64,000 nucleotides of DNA, taken from Thalassobius sp049116315 (GTDB taxonomy: Bacteria > Pseudomonadota > Alphaproteobacteria > Rhodobacterales > Rhodobacteraceae). Shown piece by piece: positions 16,377-25,438 of the stretch (its first letter is position 1; the number at the start of each line of letters is the position of its first letter). The notes under the pieces were generated by a model. It was not told where the DNA came from, did no database searches, and worked only from the letters and a program-made list of their open reading frames with translations. A program made the translations under genes and the position numbers. The stretch is taken from NCBI GenBank assembly GCA_049116315.1, contig JAGDZD010000003.1:62001-126000 (forward strand), given 5' to 3'.

Positions 16377-18242
16377 ATGACCGATTCGAACGACAGCGCC
16401 CTTACCGGCCACGACCTTATTCAAGATTACCTCAAGACGCTTGATAGCTCTCCGGGGGTGTATCGGATGCTGGATGCGCAGGCGCGCGTTCTTTACGTTG
16501 GCAAAGCGCGAAATCTGCGGGCGCGGGTCTCGAATTATGCGCGGCCATCTGGCCACTCTGGGCGAATTGCACGGATGATTTCGGAAACAGCATCGATGAT
16601 GTTTCTGACCACCAAAACTGAAACCGAAGCTTTGTTGCTTGAACAGAATCTAATCAAGCAACTTAAGCCGCGCTACAACGTCTTGTTGCGTGATGACAAA
16701 TCGTTTCCCAATATCTTGGTCACCTCTGATCATGATTTTGCACAGATCAAAAAGCACCGCGGCGCCAAGAAAGAGAAGGGATCTTACTATGGTCCCTTTG
16801 CCAACGCGGGGGCGGTGAACCGAACCTTGAACCAGTTGCAGCGGGTATTTTTGCTGCGCAATTGTTCTGACTCGATGTTTGCGGGGCGCACGCGGCCCTG
16901 TCTGCAGTATCAGATCAAGCGCTGCTCTGGCCCCTGTGTCGACAAAATCTCGGCCGAAGACTATGCGGTTTCCGTTAAAGACGCAGAAAAGTTTCTGTCT
17001 GGCAAAACCACCGATATCCAAGAGTCTCTGGCCGCCGAAATGTCCAAAGCCAGCGACGAAATGGAATTCGAACGCGCCGCCGCGCTGCGCGATCGCATCC
17101 GTGCCCTGACACAGGTGCAAGGCACCCAAGGGATCAATCCGCGCACCGTGTCCGAAGCTGATGTTGTCGCGCTGCATCTGGAAAAGGGGCAGGCCTGTGT
17201 GCAGGTGTTCTTTATCCGGGCCGGGCAAAACTGGGGCAATCGGGATTTTTACCCCCGGGTGGGCGCTGAAATCGAAGCACCCGAAGTGCTCGAGGCGTTC
17301 TTGGGCCAATTCTATGACACCAAAGAGCCCCCCAAGCACGTGATCTTGTCGCACCCGATTGAAAACAACGACCTGATGGAAGAGGCCCTAAGCCAAAAGC
17401 TGGGGCGCAAGGTCGAACTTTTGGTGCCGCAACGCGGTGAGAAAGCCGAACTGGTGGATGGCGCGTCGCGTAATGCCCGCGAAAGCTTGGCCCGCAAGAT
17501 GTCCGAAAGCGCAACACAAAACCGGTTGCTGGCAGGGATCGCGCAAGCCTTTGGTCTTGATGCAGCACCGCGCCGGATCGAAGTTTATGACAACAGTCAC
17601 ATTCAAGGCACCAATGCCGTCGGCGGCATGATCGTCGCGGGTCCTGAAGGGTTCATGAAGAACCAATACCGCAAGTTCAACATCAAGGGGGAGGATCTGA
17701 CCCCGGGTGATGACTTTGGCATGATGAAAGAGGTTCTGACTCGCCGTTTCAAGCGGCTTCTAAAGGAAGATCCGGATCGGGACAAAGGCATGTGGCCGGA
17801 TCTGTTGCTGATCGATGGGGGCGCTGGTCAAGTGTCGGCAGTGCTGGAAATCATGACCGAATTTGGCGTTGCGGATATTCCGATGGTCGGGGTGGCCAAA
17901 GGTGTTGATCGCGATCACGGTAAAGAAGAGTTTTATCGCCCCGGTGCGGCAGCTTTTGCCCTGCAAATGAACGACCCTGTGCTGTATTTTGTGCAGCGTC
18001 TGCGCGACGAAGCGCACCGCTTTGCCATCGGCACCCACCGCGCCAAACGCGCCAAAGCGATTGGCGCAACGCCGTTGGATGATGTCCCCGGTGTTGGCGC
18101 AACGCGCAAACGGGCTCTCTTGGCGCATTTTGGCTCGGCCAAAGCGGTCAGCCGGGCAGCCTTGGCGGACCTCAAGGCGGTCGAAGGCATTTCTGGGGCC
18201 TTGGCTGAAACGGTGTATGATTTCTTTCATGAAAAAGGGTAG
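16377..18242 (+). CDS. uvrC: Excinuclease ABC subunit C
   Basis: 621 residues, the normal UvrC length. The N-terminal GIY-YIG nuclease (SPGVYRMLDAQARVLYVGKA, about 28-48) makes the 3' incision. A four-Cys region (CSDSMFAGRTRPCLQYQ, then CSGPCVDK) follows, then the UVR domain that binds UvrB (MEFERAAALRDRIRAL, about 220-240), the RNase H-like nuclease making the 5' incision (EVYDNSHIQGTNAVGG; LLIDGGAGQ), and C-terminal helix-hairpin-helix motifs (VPGVGATRKRALLAHF). It acts in nucleotide excision repair with UvrA and UvrB. It is followed by pgsA, a common arrangement. Confidence 0.97.
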   Translation: MTDSNDSALTGHDLIQDYLKTLDSSPGVYRMLDAQARVLYVGKARNLRARVSNYARPSGHSGRIARMISETASMMFLTTKTETEALLLEQNLIKQLKPRYNVLLRDDKSFPNILVTSDHDFAQIKKHRGAKKEKGSYYGPFANAGAVNRTLNQLQRVFLLRNCSDSMFAGRTRPCLQYQIKRCSGPCVDKISAEDYAVSVKDAEKFLSGKTTDIQESLAAEMSKASDEMEFERAAALRDRIRALTQVQGTQGINPRTVSEADVVALHLEKGQACVQVFFIRAGQNWGNRDFYPRVGAEIEAPEVLEAFLGQFYDTKEPPKHVILSHPIENNDLMEEALSQKLGRKVELLVPQRGEKAELVDGASRNARESLARKMSESATQNRLLAGIAQAFGLDAAPRRIEVYDNSHIQGTNAVGGMIVAGPEGFMKNQYRKFNIKGEDLTPGDDFGMMKEVLTRRFKRLLKEDPDRDKGMWPDLLLIDGGAGQVSAVLEIMTEFGVADIPMVGVAKGVDRDHGKEEFYRPGAAAFALQMNDPVLYFVQRLRDEAHRFAIGTHRAKRAKAIGATPLDDVPGVGATRKRALLAHFGSAKAVSRAALADLKAVEGISGALAETVYDFFHEKG

Positions 18243-18348
18243 GGCCACCTCAGGCGAAGCGATGCCAGAAAGCGACGGCTGCTCACATTTCGGTAGATAA
18301 GGTCTGCGGCCACTTTCCGAACCTGAACAGACAAGGTAAGCAATCCAA

Positions 18349-19008
18349 ATGAGCTGGAACATACCCAATATTCTTACCGTTGCCCGTCTGTTGGCTGCCC
18401 CCGGTGTGGCGCTGATGTTTTTGTATTTCACCCGTCCCTATGCGGATTGGTTTGCCCTGATGATATTTGTGCTGGCCGCTATCACCGATTGGTTTGACGG
18501 CTATCTTGCGCGTCTTTGGGGGCAAGAAAGCAAAATGGGGGCAATGCTGGACCCGATTGCTGACAAGGCAATGGTTGTGGTCGCATTGATGGTCATCGTT
18601 GGATATTCCTCCATGTCCCCATGGTTGGTGCTCCCTGCGACGGTGGTGCTGTTTCGCGAAGTTTTCGTTTCAGGGCTGCGGGAATACCTTGGTGACACCG
18701 CTGGCACGCTGAAAGTGACGAAATTGGCCAAGTGGAAAACGACCTTCCAAATGGTCGCCATTGCGGTTCTGTTTTCCCAAGGGGTGTTCGAACATTACCT
18801 CGGGATGAGCACTCTGGGCATGAACCCTGAAATTGTTGCCGATATGCTTGAAGGGCGTGAAGAAGACCTGCACGGCCTGTGGTGGAAACTGCGCGGCATG
18901 ATCTGGGCGGGCAATCTTGGGCTGGCTCTTCTTTGGATTGCCGCTATCTTGACGCTCATCACCGGCGCTGACTACTTTCGCAAAGCGCTGCCACACCTAA
19001 AGGGGTAA
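18349..19008 (+). CDS. pgsA: CDP-diacylglycerol--glycerol-3-phosphate 3-phosphatidyltransferase
   Basis: 219 residues with several membrane helices and the full CDP-alcohol phosphotransferase signature DWFDGYLARLWGQ...GAMLDPIADK (about 46-74), whose Asp residues bind the metal and CDP-DAG. N-terminal NIPNILTVARLLAAP is typical of PgsA. The enzyme makes phosphatidylglycerol phosphate in the inner membrane. A loop near 155-180 is somewhat longer and more charged than in E. coli. Four bases separate it from moaD, so the two are co-transcribed. Confidence 0.95.
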   Translation: MSWNIPNILTVARLLAAPGVALMFLYFTRPYADWFALMIFVLAAITDWFDGYLARLWGQESKMGAMLDPIADKAMVVVALMVIVGYSSMSPWLVLPATVVLFREVFVSGLREYLGDTAGTLKVTKLAKWKTTFQMVAIAVLFSQGVFEHYLGMSTLGMNPEIVADMLEGREEDLHGLWWKLRGMIWAGNLGLALLWIAAILTLITGADYFRKALPHLKG

Positions 19009-19012
19009 CGCG

Positions 19013-19258
19013 ATGGATGTGCTCTATTTTGCTTGGGTCCGCGAACGCATCGGCGTTGCGCGTGAACAGATCACAACCGAGGCCAAAACCGTTTCAGAAC
19101 TGGTCGCCGAGCTGAGCGCGCGAGAAGACCGTTACGCCGCAGCCTTTGCCGATCTTAGCGCCTTGCGCGTGGCATTGGATCAGGACCTGTCAGAATTTGA
19201 CGCCCCGCTAGAGGGCGTGCGCGAAGTGGCCTTCTTCCCGCCCATGACAGGGGGCTAA
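19013..19258 (+). CDS. moaD: Molybdopterin synthase sulfur carrier subunit
   Basis: 81 residues with a ubiquitin-like fold pattern and the terminal MTGG, whose last Gly is adenylated and then thiocarboxylated. It donates sulfur to precursor Z (cyclic pyranopterin monophosphate) in the MoaD/MoaE complex. The segment VRERIGVAREQ near the N-terminus is typical. One base separates its stop from the moaE start. Confidence 0.94.
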   Translation: MDVLYFAWVRERIGVAREQITTEAKTVSELVAELSAREDRYAAAFADLSALRVALDQDLSEFDAPLEGVREVAFFPPMTGG

Positions 19259-19259
19259 C

Positions 19260-19703
19260 ATGGACATTCGTGTGCAGGCTCAGCCGTTTGATCTGGGGGC
19301 TGAAACCAATCGTTTTGCCGATGCGCAATCCAGCATGGGGGCCATTGTGACCTTTACGGGTATTGTGCGCGACTTGGCCGCCACACCGCTCGACCGGATG
19401 GAGATCGAGCACTACCCGGGCATGACAGAAAAAGCCCTGACGCAGATCGCACAAGAGGCCAAAACCCGCTGGGATCTCGGCGATGTGCTGGTGATCCATC
19501 GCCATGGGTCTCTGCGCCCCGATGATCGTATCATGATGGTGGCCACAGCAGCGCGCCACCGCGTCGCCGCCTTTCAAGCCGCAGAATTCCTGATGGATTA
19601 TCTCAAATCACGCGCGCCGTTCTGGAAAAAAGAAATCTCTGCCACCACCGCAGATTGGGTCGCCGCAAAAGACGCGGACGAAGACGCCCTTAAGCGCTGG
19701 TAG
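19260..19703 (+). CDS. moaE: Molybdopterin synthase catalytic subunit
   Basis: 147 residues. Family blocks are visible in order: GAIVTFTGIVRD, MEIEHYPGMTEKAL, VLVIHRHGSLRPDD and DYLKSRAPFWKKE, the last holding the Lys residues that contact the MoaD tail and the pterin. It converts cyclic pyranopterin monophosphate to molybdopterin. It is the last gene of the uvrC-pgsA-moaD-moaE run; an extragenic palindromic element follows its stop. Confidence 0.95.
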   Translation: MDIRVQAQPFDLGAETNRFADAQSSMGAIVTFTGIVRDLAATPLDRMEIEHYPGMTEKALTQIAQEAKTRWDLGDVLVIHRHGSLRPDDRIMMVATAARHRVAAFQAAEFLMDYLKSRAPFWKKEISATTADWVAAKDADEDALKRW

Positions 19704-19710
19704 TCTTTTT

Positions 19711-19776
19711 CTTGGGGAAAATACCTCGGGGGTGAACGGGGCCATCACATGGTCCCGGAAGGGGCAGCGCCCCCTG
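19711..19776. repeat. Extragenic palindromic element, copy 1
   Basis: This stretch begins CTTGGGGAAAATACCTCGGG and closes with the short hairpin GGGGC-AGC-GCCCC. Its CTCGGGGGTGAACG core and the GGGGCAG...GCCCCCT end recur at 26741-26816. It lies between convergent moaE and aldolase genes. Such elements are common in Rhodobacterales genomes as far as I recall; it may also help end transcription. Confidence 0.55.
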
Positions 19777-19807
19777 ACCTGTGCGCCAGATCTCAGCCAA
19801 CCGGTTC

Positions 19808-20578
19808 TCAATAGGCTTTCCAGCGATCCGCCTGCGCGCGCGCGGCGCTGGCCAACATTGTGATGTCGACGGCCACCGCCAGAAACTGCGTGCCCCAAGC
19901 GTGATATTGCGCGCGGGTTTCATCATTTACTGCCAGGCTGCCTGACGCCTTTGATGACGCGGATATTTTCTTCAGCGCCGCCTCAAGGATAGGTTCCACA
20001 TCGGGATGATCCAACTGTCCGGGATGGCCCAGATCGGTCGACAAATCATAGGGGCCAACAAAAACCCCATCGACCCCGTCCACGGCCAGAATGTCGTCCA
20101 ATGCGTCCACACCCTTTTTGGATTCGACCTGCACCAGCAGACACAACTCGGCTTCGGCGGTTTCCATATAGTCGGTGATCTGTGAAAACCGCGAGGCGCG
20201 CCCTAACCCGGCGCCAACACCTCGGATCCCATTGGGGGGGTAGCGCATTGCCCGGACCAAGGCGCGGGCCTGCGCGGCGCTCTCGACCATCGGGATCAAC
20301 AGAGTCTGGGCGCCGGCGTCCAGCACTTGTTTGATCATCCAGTCTTCACCAACGGGCAGGCGCACCACCGCCTGCGAGGCTTTGTCCTCGAGGATCTGCA
20401 ACTGGGCCACAATGGAGCGCAAATCATTTGGCCCATGTTCCCCGTCGATCACCAGCCAGTCAAACCCTGCACTGGCCAGCACTTCGATGGCATAGGGGTC
20501 TGCCAGCCCACACCAGCATCCGATTTGGCGCTGGCCTTGTTTCAGTGCGGCTTTGAAATGGTTCTTTGGCGCTGGCAT
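19808..20578 (-). CDS. HpcH/HpaI family aldolase
   Basis: 256 residues of the class II pyruvate-aldolase/citrate-lyase beta fold. Characteristic segments: IGCWCGLADPYAIEVLASAG, DWLVIDGEHGPND (with the catalytic His), and the metal-binding Glu and Asp in LVQVESKKGVDALDDI and VFVGPYDLSTDLG. HpaI-type enzymes cleave 4-hydroxy-2-oxo acids to pyruvate and an aldehyde. It begins two bases past the stop of the PLP decarboxylase gene, so it belongs to the catabolic cluster that extends to 28169. The actual substrate is unknown. Confidence 0.88.
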   Translation of the reverse strand: MPAPKNHFKAALKQGQRQIGCWCGLADPYAIEVLASAGFDWLVIDGEHGPNDLRSIVAQLQILEDKASQAVVRLPVGEDWMIKQVLDAGAQTLLIPMVESAAQARALVRAMRYPPNGIRGVGAGLGRASRFSQITDYMETAEAELCLLVQVESKKGVDALDDILAVDGVDGVFVGPYDLSTDLGHPGQLDHPDVEPILEAALKKISASSKASGSLAVNDETRAQYHAWGTQFLAVAVDITMLASAARAQADRWKAY

Positions 20579-20580
20579 AG

Positions 20581-21996
20581 CTACCCTTCTTTGATACGGT
20601 TTGCCGTGGCAACGATGGTGTCATAGGCGACGCGTATGTCTTCGCGTGTGCAATCAAACTGGCCCGCTTGGAAGCGGATCACCAGCTGACCATTGGTGCG
20701 GGTTTGTGTGAGATAGATAATCCCGTCGTCATTGATCTGGTTGATCAAATCCTGCGTGGCCGCCCCGGCATTGGTGCCCTTTGGGGCAAAGCGAAAGGTG
20801 AACATCGACAGCACAGGTTCAGTCACAATCTCAAAGTCCGGCAGGGCGCGCAGATCTTCGGCCAGTTCTTGTGACCAGGCCACATGGTTGCGGATCCGTT
20901 CGCGCAGACCTTCAAGCCCATAGGCCCGAATAAGGAACCACAGCTTTAGAGCGCGAAAGCGGCGTCCAAGGGGGATCGACCACTCTGAATAGTTGATGAT
21001 GCCATCCGCGCCCTGCGTGCGCAGAAACTCGGGCTGGATGGCCAAGGTGCGGGTCAGGTCTTCGGGGGATTTCACAAAATGAGCGGACAGGTCAAATTGG
21101 GTGCCAAGCCATTTGTGCGGGTTAAACACGACAGAGTCGGCGTTCTCGACGCCCTTCCAAAGGCTGCGGAATTCAGGGCAGATCATGGCCGCCCCGGCCC
21201 AAGCCGCATCCACATGGCTGTATATGCCGTGTTCGCGCGCGACGCGGGTCACCGCTGCGATATCATCACAGGCCCCGGTCCCCGTGCCCCCGGTGCAGGC
21301 AATGACACCTGCCGGTAAGAACCCGGCGTGCAGGTCTTTGTGAATGGCGTCTTCCAGCGCTTTGGGATCCATGCCGCGATTGAGGCCGGTGGTTGGGATG
21401 CGAACCAGATTGTCCTCTCCGATTCCGGAAATCCACAGGGCGCGATCCACCGAAGTATGCACCTCTTCAGAGCAATAGATCCGCAGTGTTTTCTGGTTGC
21501 TCAACCCCTCTTTGTTGCTGAACCAGTTCAGGGCTTTTTCCCGCATCACCAGCACGGCCGCCAAGGTGGCAGAAGAGGCAGAGTCTTGGATCACGCCTTG
21601 AAATGTATCGGGCAAATCGAGGGATTGGCGCAACCAATCCATCATGCGCGTTTCCATTTCCGTTGCCGCCGGCGAGGTTTGCCACAGCATGCATTGTGGG
21701 GCCATGGCCGTGACCAATTGATCGGCCAACACAGAGGCTGGCGCGGCATTTGACGGGAAGTAGGCGAAAAATCTTGGGTGTTGCCAATGTGTTATGCCGG
21801 GCATGACGATGGATTCAAAATCAGCGATGATTTGGTCCATGGGCTGTGCCGCTTCGGGCGGATGGGCAGGCAAGGCGTTGATGACGTCCCCGGGACGGGT
21901 TTGCGCGCGCACAGGTCGGTCGCGCAGGCCTGCGTGATATTGGGCTGCCCAATCAGCGGCCCATTTACCCCATTTGGGGAAATCGCTCCAACGCAT
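20581..21996 (-). CDS. PLP-dependent aromatic-L-amino-acid decarboxylase family protein
   Basis: 471 residues of the group II decarboxylase family. Visible features are the N-terminal WQHPRFFAYFPSNAAPASVL substrate region, VIQDSASSATL, HVDAAWAG with the PLP-pairing Asp263, and FNPHKWLGTQFDLS with the PLP Lys295. Members act on tyrosine, DOPA, tryptophan, phenylalanine or aspartate; specificity cannot be read here. An ideal ribosome site (AGGAGG) lies seven bases before ATG 21996. It lies 73 bases after a DUF2783 gene, within a homogentisate-pathway cluster, so an aromatic amino acid substrate is plausible (inference). Confidence 0.88.
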   Translation of the reverse strand: MRWSDFPKWGKWAADWAAQYHAGLRDRPVRAQTRPGDVINALPAHPPEAAQPMDQIIADFESIVMPGITHWQHPRFFAYFPSNAAPASVLADQLVTAMAPQCMLWQTSPAATEMETRMMDWLRQSLDLPDTFQGVIQDSASSATLAAVLVMREKALNWFSNKEGLSNQKTLRIYCSEEVHTSVDRALWISGIGEDNLVRIPTTGLNRGMDPKALEDAIHKDLHAGFLPAGVIACTGGTGTGACDDIAAVTRVAREHGIYSHVDAAWAGAAMICPEFRSLWKGVENADSVVFNPHKWLGTQFDLSAHFVKSPEDLTRTLAIQPEFLRTQGADGIINYSEWSIPLGRRFRALKLWFLIRAYGLEGLRERIRNHVAWSQELAEDLRALPDFEIVTEPVLSMFTFRFAPKGTNAGAATQDLINQINDDGIIYLTQTRTNGQLVIRFQAGQFDCTREDIRVAYDTIVATANRIKEG

Positions 21997-22069
21997 AAAG
22001 TCCTCCTTGGCCGCCGAGTGGTGGCGGTTTGCACACTCGACCAGTCCTCGCGTCCGGGGTCAAGGGCTC

Positions 22070-22267
22070 TCACCCGAAAGAGTGGTTTTCGGCGGCGCGC
22101 AGCGCGTCCTTCAGGATCTCGGGATCGCCAATATGGTTGGACAGGATCAGGACCAGCCGCGCATTCAGGGCACTGCTGTCTTCGGGGCTTAACCCGTCAT
22201 GCGCCTTCAGCAGGGTCTCATAGAATTGATCTGGCTGGGCGATATTGGGCGAGAGGGTGAGGGGCAT
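22070..22267 (-). CDS. DUF2783 domain-containing protein
   Basis: 65 residues: DQFYETLLKAHDGLSPEDS, ALNARLVLILSNHIGD and a short acidic/helical end, matching DUF2783. It starts one base after the stop of the FAD monooxygenase gene, and from memory DUF2783 proteins are commonly encoded next to such hydroxylases, so it may be a small accessory or stabilising subunit. No catalytic motif is present. Confidence 0.85.
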   Translation of the reverse strand: MPLTLSPNIAQPDQFYETLLKAHDGLSPEDSSALNARLVLILSNHIGDPEILKDALRAAENHSFG

Positions 22268-22268
22268 G

Positions 22269-23870
22269 TCAGGTCTCTCCTAGGGCCAGTCGCAGCGCCG
22301 TTTCGATCGCAGTTGGATCGACAGAAGGCCAGCGCGCGACAACGTGTTGATCTGGGCGGATCAGATACAGAGCGTGTTCAGCTGATCCTAGGTACCGCTC
22401 TTGGATCATCGGGGTCACCGGGATGTGGTGGCAAGCGATCAGGGTTTTGGCAAGGGACAGGTCGGTGGCATTGTCACAATTGAACGCCAGTAAATGGAAC
22501 CCACTGCCTAAATGATCAAGCAAGAACCCCGCCCCAAAGGGGGCATCAACACACGGGGCCCCGGGGCGTGTTGCTGCCGGACCACCGGGCAGGGCATCCA
22601 CGCCGGTCAGCGCAGAGCGATCATAGACACTGGGCAGTGACAAGCGGCCAGAATTCACAAATGGGCGGGCAAAACTGTGGTGTTCGGATAAATCCAGTAC
22701 GGCATCGCGAAATATCCGGCTGATATTAGATTTTGGCGTGATGAAATCGGTTGAGCGCGACGAGTTGAGGATGTTCTCATCAGCGGCAAAGGCCCGCTCC
22801 GTATCATAACTGTCCAACAGGGTGTCAGGGGCGTTGCCCGCGATGACCCAGCGCAGCTTCCACGCCAAATTGTCCGCATCTTGAAGGCCGGAATTGGCAC
22901 CGCGTGCACCAAAGGGGCTTACTTGATGCGCGCTGTCGCCCGCAAACAGCACCCGGTTGTGGCGGAAGGAGGCCATCCGGCGGCACTGAAACGTGTAGAT
23001 CGACACCCATTCCAGCTCAAAGTCGATGTCTGGTCCCAACATGGCCTGCAAACGAGGGATCACGTTTTCAGGCTTCTTTTCGTGATCTTTGTCAATGTCC
23101 CAACCCAGTTGCAGATCGATGCGCCACACCCCATCGGGTTGCTTGTGCAACAGTGCCGATTGGCCTTTGTTGAACGGCGGATCGAACCAGAACCAACGTT
23201 CTGTTGGGAAATCGGCTTGCATCGTCACATCTGCAATTAGGAAATTGTCTTCAAAGACCCGGCCGACAAAATCTAACCCCATGAGGGTGCGGGTTGTTGA
23301 CCCCGCCCCATCACAAGCCACCAGCCAATCCGCCGTCAGATCAAAGCGACCCTCGGGCGTGTCCACTGTCAGATCGACATGGCTTTGATGGTTGCTCAAC
23401 GCAACGAGGCGATGACGGCCTCGAATATCCAGAGGTGCGCCTTGAGCGATCAGTGCTTGGGCGCGTTCGACCAGAAATCCTTCCATGTGGTATTGTTGCA
23501 GGTTGATAAATGCGGGCCATTTGTGACCGTCTTGCGGCAACAGATCAAAGTCATAGACCTGCCGTTCGCCAAAGAAGACTTTGCCTTTGTTCCACTGCAC
23601 CCCTTTATCGACCATAGGCTGGGCACAGCCCAAACGGTCCAAAATCTCGAGTGGGCGCTTGGCAAAGCAAATTGCGCGCGAGCCAAAGCTGACCTTGTCG
23701 TTGTCATCCAGCACCACCACGTCGACGCCCTGCTGAGCCAAATCAATGGCCAGCGTCAACCCGACCGGCCCTGCGCCGATGATCACCACTTTGTGGCGGG
23801 CGGGCTCCTCGCGATCTTGATCTGGGTGTCGGCGATAAGGATAGAGCGGCGTTTCAAAGATTTTGTTCAC
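22269..23870 (-). CDS. FAD-dependent aromatic hydroxylase (MhpA-like)
   Basis: 533 residues from GTG 23870, with GGAGGG eight bases upstream. The dinucleotide fold is VVIIGAGPVGLTLAIDLAQ (28-46); the DG motif LVACDGAGSTTR and the GD motif LFAGDSAHQVSPFGARG mark a class A flavoprotein monooxygenase of the 3-(3-hydroxyphenyl)propionate/pentachlorophenol hydroxylase group. A C-terminal thioredoxin-like tail (ALYLIRPDQHVVARW) is present. It would add a hydroxyl to a phenolic ring using NAD(P)H and O2. Being upstream of a DUF2783 gene and in line with hmgA and fahA, it could supply homogentisate or another dihydroxylated ring (inference). Confidence 0.87.
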   Translation of the reverse strand: MNKIFETPLYPYRRHPDQDREEPARHKVVIIGAGPVGLTLAIDLAQQGVDVVVLDDNDKVSFGSRAICFAKRPLEILDRLGCAQPMVDKGVQWNKGKVFFGERQVYDFDLLPQDGHKWPAFINLQQYHMEGFLVERAQALIAQGAPLDIRGRHRLVALSNHQSHVDLTVDTPEGRFDLTADWLVACDGAGSTTRTLMGLDFVGRVFEDNFLIADVTMQADFPTERWFWFDPPFNKGQSALLHKQPDGVWRIDLQLGWDIDKDHEKKPENVIPRLQAMLGPDIDFELEWVSIYTFQCRRMASFRHNRVLFAGDSAHQVSPFGARGANSGLQDADNLAWKLRWVIAGNAPDTLLDSYDTERAFAADENILNSSRSTDFITPKSNISRIFRDAVLDLSEHHSFARPFVNSGRLSLPSVYDRSALTGVDALPGGPAATRPGAPCVDAPFGAGFLLDHLGSGFHLLAFNCDNATDLSLAKTLIACHHIPVTPMIQERYLGSAEHALYLIRPDQHVVARWPSVDPTAIETALRLALGET

Positions 23871-23904
23871 GGCAGGCCCTCCATTCCAAGGCGAAGGTGC
23901 TGGC

Positions 23905-24858
23905 TTAGGCTTGCAACGCTGCCCACATGTCCAGATCACGTTGTGCAGTCCACACACGGGGCGACAGGATGCCCTGAGCCTCGTCATAGGCGCGCGCCAC
24001 GTTGAACGGCAGACAATGCTCGTAAATCGCATAGTCGCTGAACTTGGGGTCACATTCTGCACGCACAGCGTCCCATGCCTCTTTCAGCGTGCCACCGCGC
24101 GCTGCCACACGCGCTGCGGGCCGATAGGTGCTGTCGACAAAGTCGCGGGTGCTCTCGATCGCAGCGTTGACCATACCTGACCCCATCAAGGCATCCCCAC
24201 GGCCCGGTGCAATGGCATCCACGCCATAGGCTTTGATCCGATCAAGCGTTTGCCCCCACTCGCCAAAATGCCCGTCGCCACAATAGCAGGCCGATTTGTA
24301 TTCCACGATGTCACCAGTGAACATCACATTTTGATCGGGCACATGCACCACGGCATCCCCCGCCGTATGGGCCCGGCCCAAATGTTTGATATCGACCCGC
24401 CGGTTGCCCAAATAGACGGTCATGGCGCTGTCAAAGGTTGTGGTCGGCCAGGTCAGCCCGGGGATGCTTTCATGACCTTCAAACAGGCGTGGAAACCGTT
24501 GGAATTCGCTGTCCCAATCTTCTTGCCCGCGCTCTGCAACCATTGCCCGCGCGGCCTCTGACATAATGATTTGCGAGGCCCCAAAGGCGCTGGCCCCCAA
24601 CACGCGCACGGCATGGTAATGGGTCAAGACGACATGGCTGATGGGCTTGTCGGTGACGCTGCGCACGCAATCAATCACCTTCTGGGCCAAGCGCGGTGTG
24701 GCCTGTGCTTCGATGATCATGACGCTGTCGTCACCAATGATCACGCCTGAATTTGGATCGCCTTCGGCGGTAAAGGCATAGAGCCCCGCGCCAACCTCGG
24801 TAAAGCTGATCGTTTTGTCGCCAAGATCCCCTTGGGAGGCAAATGCCTTGCTCATCAT
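23905..24858 (-). CDS. MBL-fold protein with altered metal-binding motif
   Basis: 317 residues with the metallo-beta-lactamase fold: GVIIGDDSVMIIEAQATP, VVLTHYHAVRVLGAS, GRAHTAGDAVVHVP and MFTGDIVEY. The usual HxHxDH is HYHAVR here, so the Asp and third His are replaced by Val and Arg. One metal site is therefore probably lost, while later His and Asp ligands are kept. TAA of the preceding gene abuts its ATG, so it is translated together with the RibD-type reductase, and it sits 34 bases upstream of the aromatic hydroxylase start. Hydrolysis of a pathway ester or lactone is conceivable but not shown. Confidence 0.82.
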   Translation of the reverse strand: MMSKAFASQGDLGDKTISFTEVGAGLYAFTAEGDPNSGVIIGDDSVMIIEAQATPRLAQKVIDCVRSVTDKPISHVVLTHYHAVRVLGASAFGASQIIMSEAARAMVAERGQEDWDSEFQRFPRLFEGHESIPGLTWPTTTFDSAMTVYLGNRRVDIKHLGRAHTAGDAVVHVPDQNVMFTGDIVEYKSACYCGDGHFGEWGQTLDRIKAYGVDAIAPGRGDALMGSGMVNAAIESTRDFVDSTYRPAARVAARGGTLKEAWDAVRAECDPKFSDYAIYEHCLPFNVARAYDEAQGILSPRVWTAQRDLDMWAALQA

Positions 24859-25395
24859 TTAGTCCTTAATGTCGTAGGTCAGATCAAGAATGCCCCCGGG
24901 GCGAACCCGGTGGTCATTCAGCTCCAAGTTTCGTTGCGCGCCGGGTGAAAACAGCGGGCGGCCGGCTCCCAAAATCGTGGGCATCACAAACACCCGCAAT
25001 TGGTCAAACAGACCGGCATCCAACGCAGCCCGTTGCGCCTGTCCTCCGCCCAATATCCAAACGGATTTGTGCTGAGCGGCCGCAATCGCCGTCGCCAAAG
25101 CATCGATATCGCCCGCCGCTGAAATATGTGGGCCCTGCAATGCGCTGTCCTTCGTCAGCACATAGGCAGGTCTTGCCTCATAGGGCCAACCCCAGCTCAT
25201 GACTTGCTCATAGGTTTTGCGCCCCATCAGCACCGCATCAATTTTTGCGATAAAGGCACCGTATCCGCCATCATCCCCCGCCGCGCCCAATGCGGCGTTG
25301 AACGGATCGAGCCAAGCCACCGACCCGTCCGGTGTGGCGATATAGCCATCAAGGCTCATTGCGATATATCCCGCGTAGTTTGTTTGGGCGCACAT
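24859..25395 (-). CDS. Dihydrofolate reductase/RibD C-terminal family protein
   Basis: 178 residues: GYIAMSLDGYIATPDG at the N-terminus, then VLMGRKTYEQVMSWGWPY, IWILGGGQAQRAAL and a typical C-terminal VRPGGILDLTYD. This is the YyaP/RibD C-terminal fold that binds NADPH. Most such proteins have no proven substrate. It lies between fahA and the MBL gene and is coupled to the latter (TAAATG), which makes it part of the aromatic cluster rather than folate metabolism. Confidence 0.85.
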   Translation of the reverse strand: MCAQTNYAGYIAMSLDGYIATPDGSVAWLDPFNAALGAAGDDGGYGAFIAKIDAVLMGRKTYEQVMSWGWPYEARPAYVLTKDSALQGPHISAAGDIDALATAIAAAQHKSVWILGGGQAQRAALDAGLFDQLRVFVMPTILGAGRPLFSPGAQRNLELNDHRVRPGGILDLTYDIKD

Positions 25396-25438
25396 TATGT
25401 CACTGTCTCAGTTATGTTTTTAAAGGATGAAGGAAGGG

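Noticed and set aside
23871..24062. N-terminal extension of the FAD hydroxylase to an ATG at 24062
   Set aside because: The extension overlaps the MBL gene and has no family similarity; GTG 23870 has a good ribosome site and a family-typical N-terminus.
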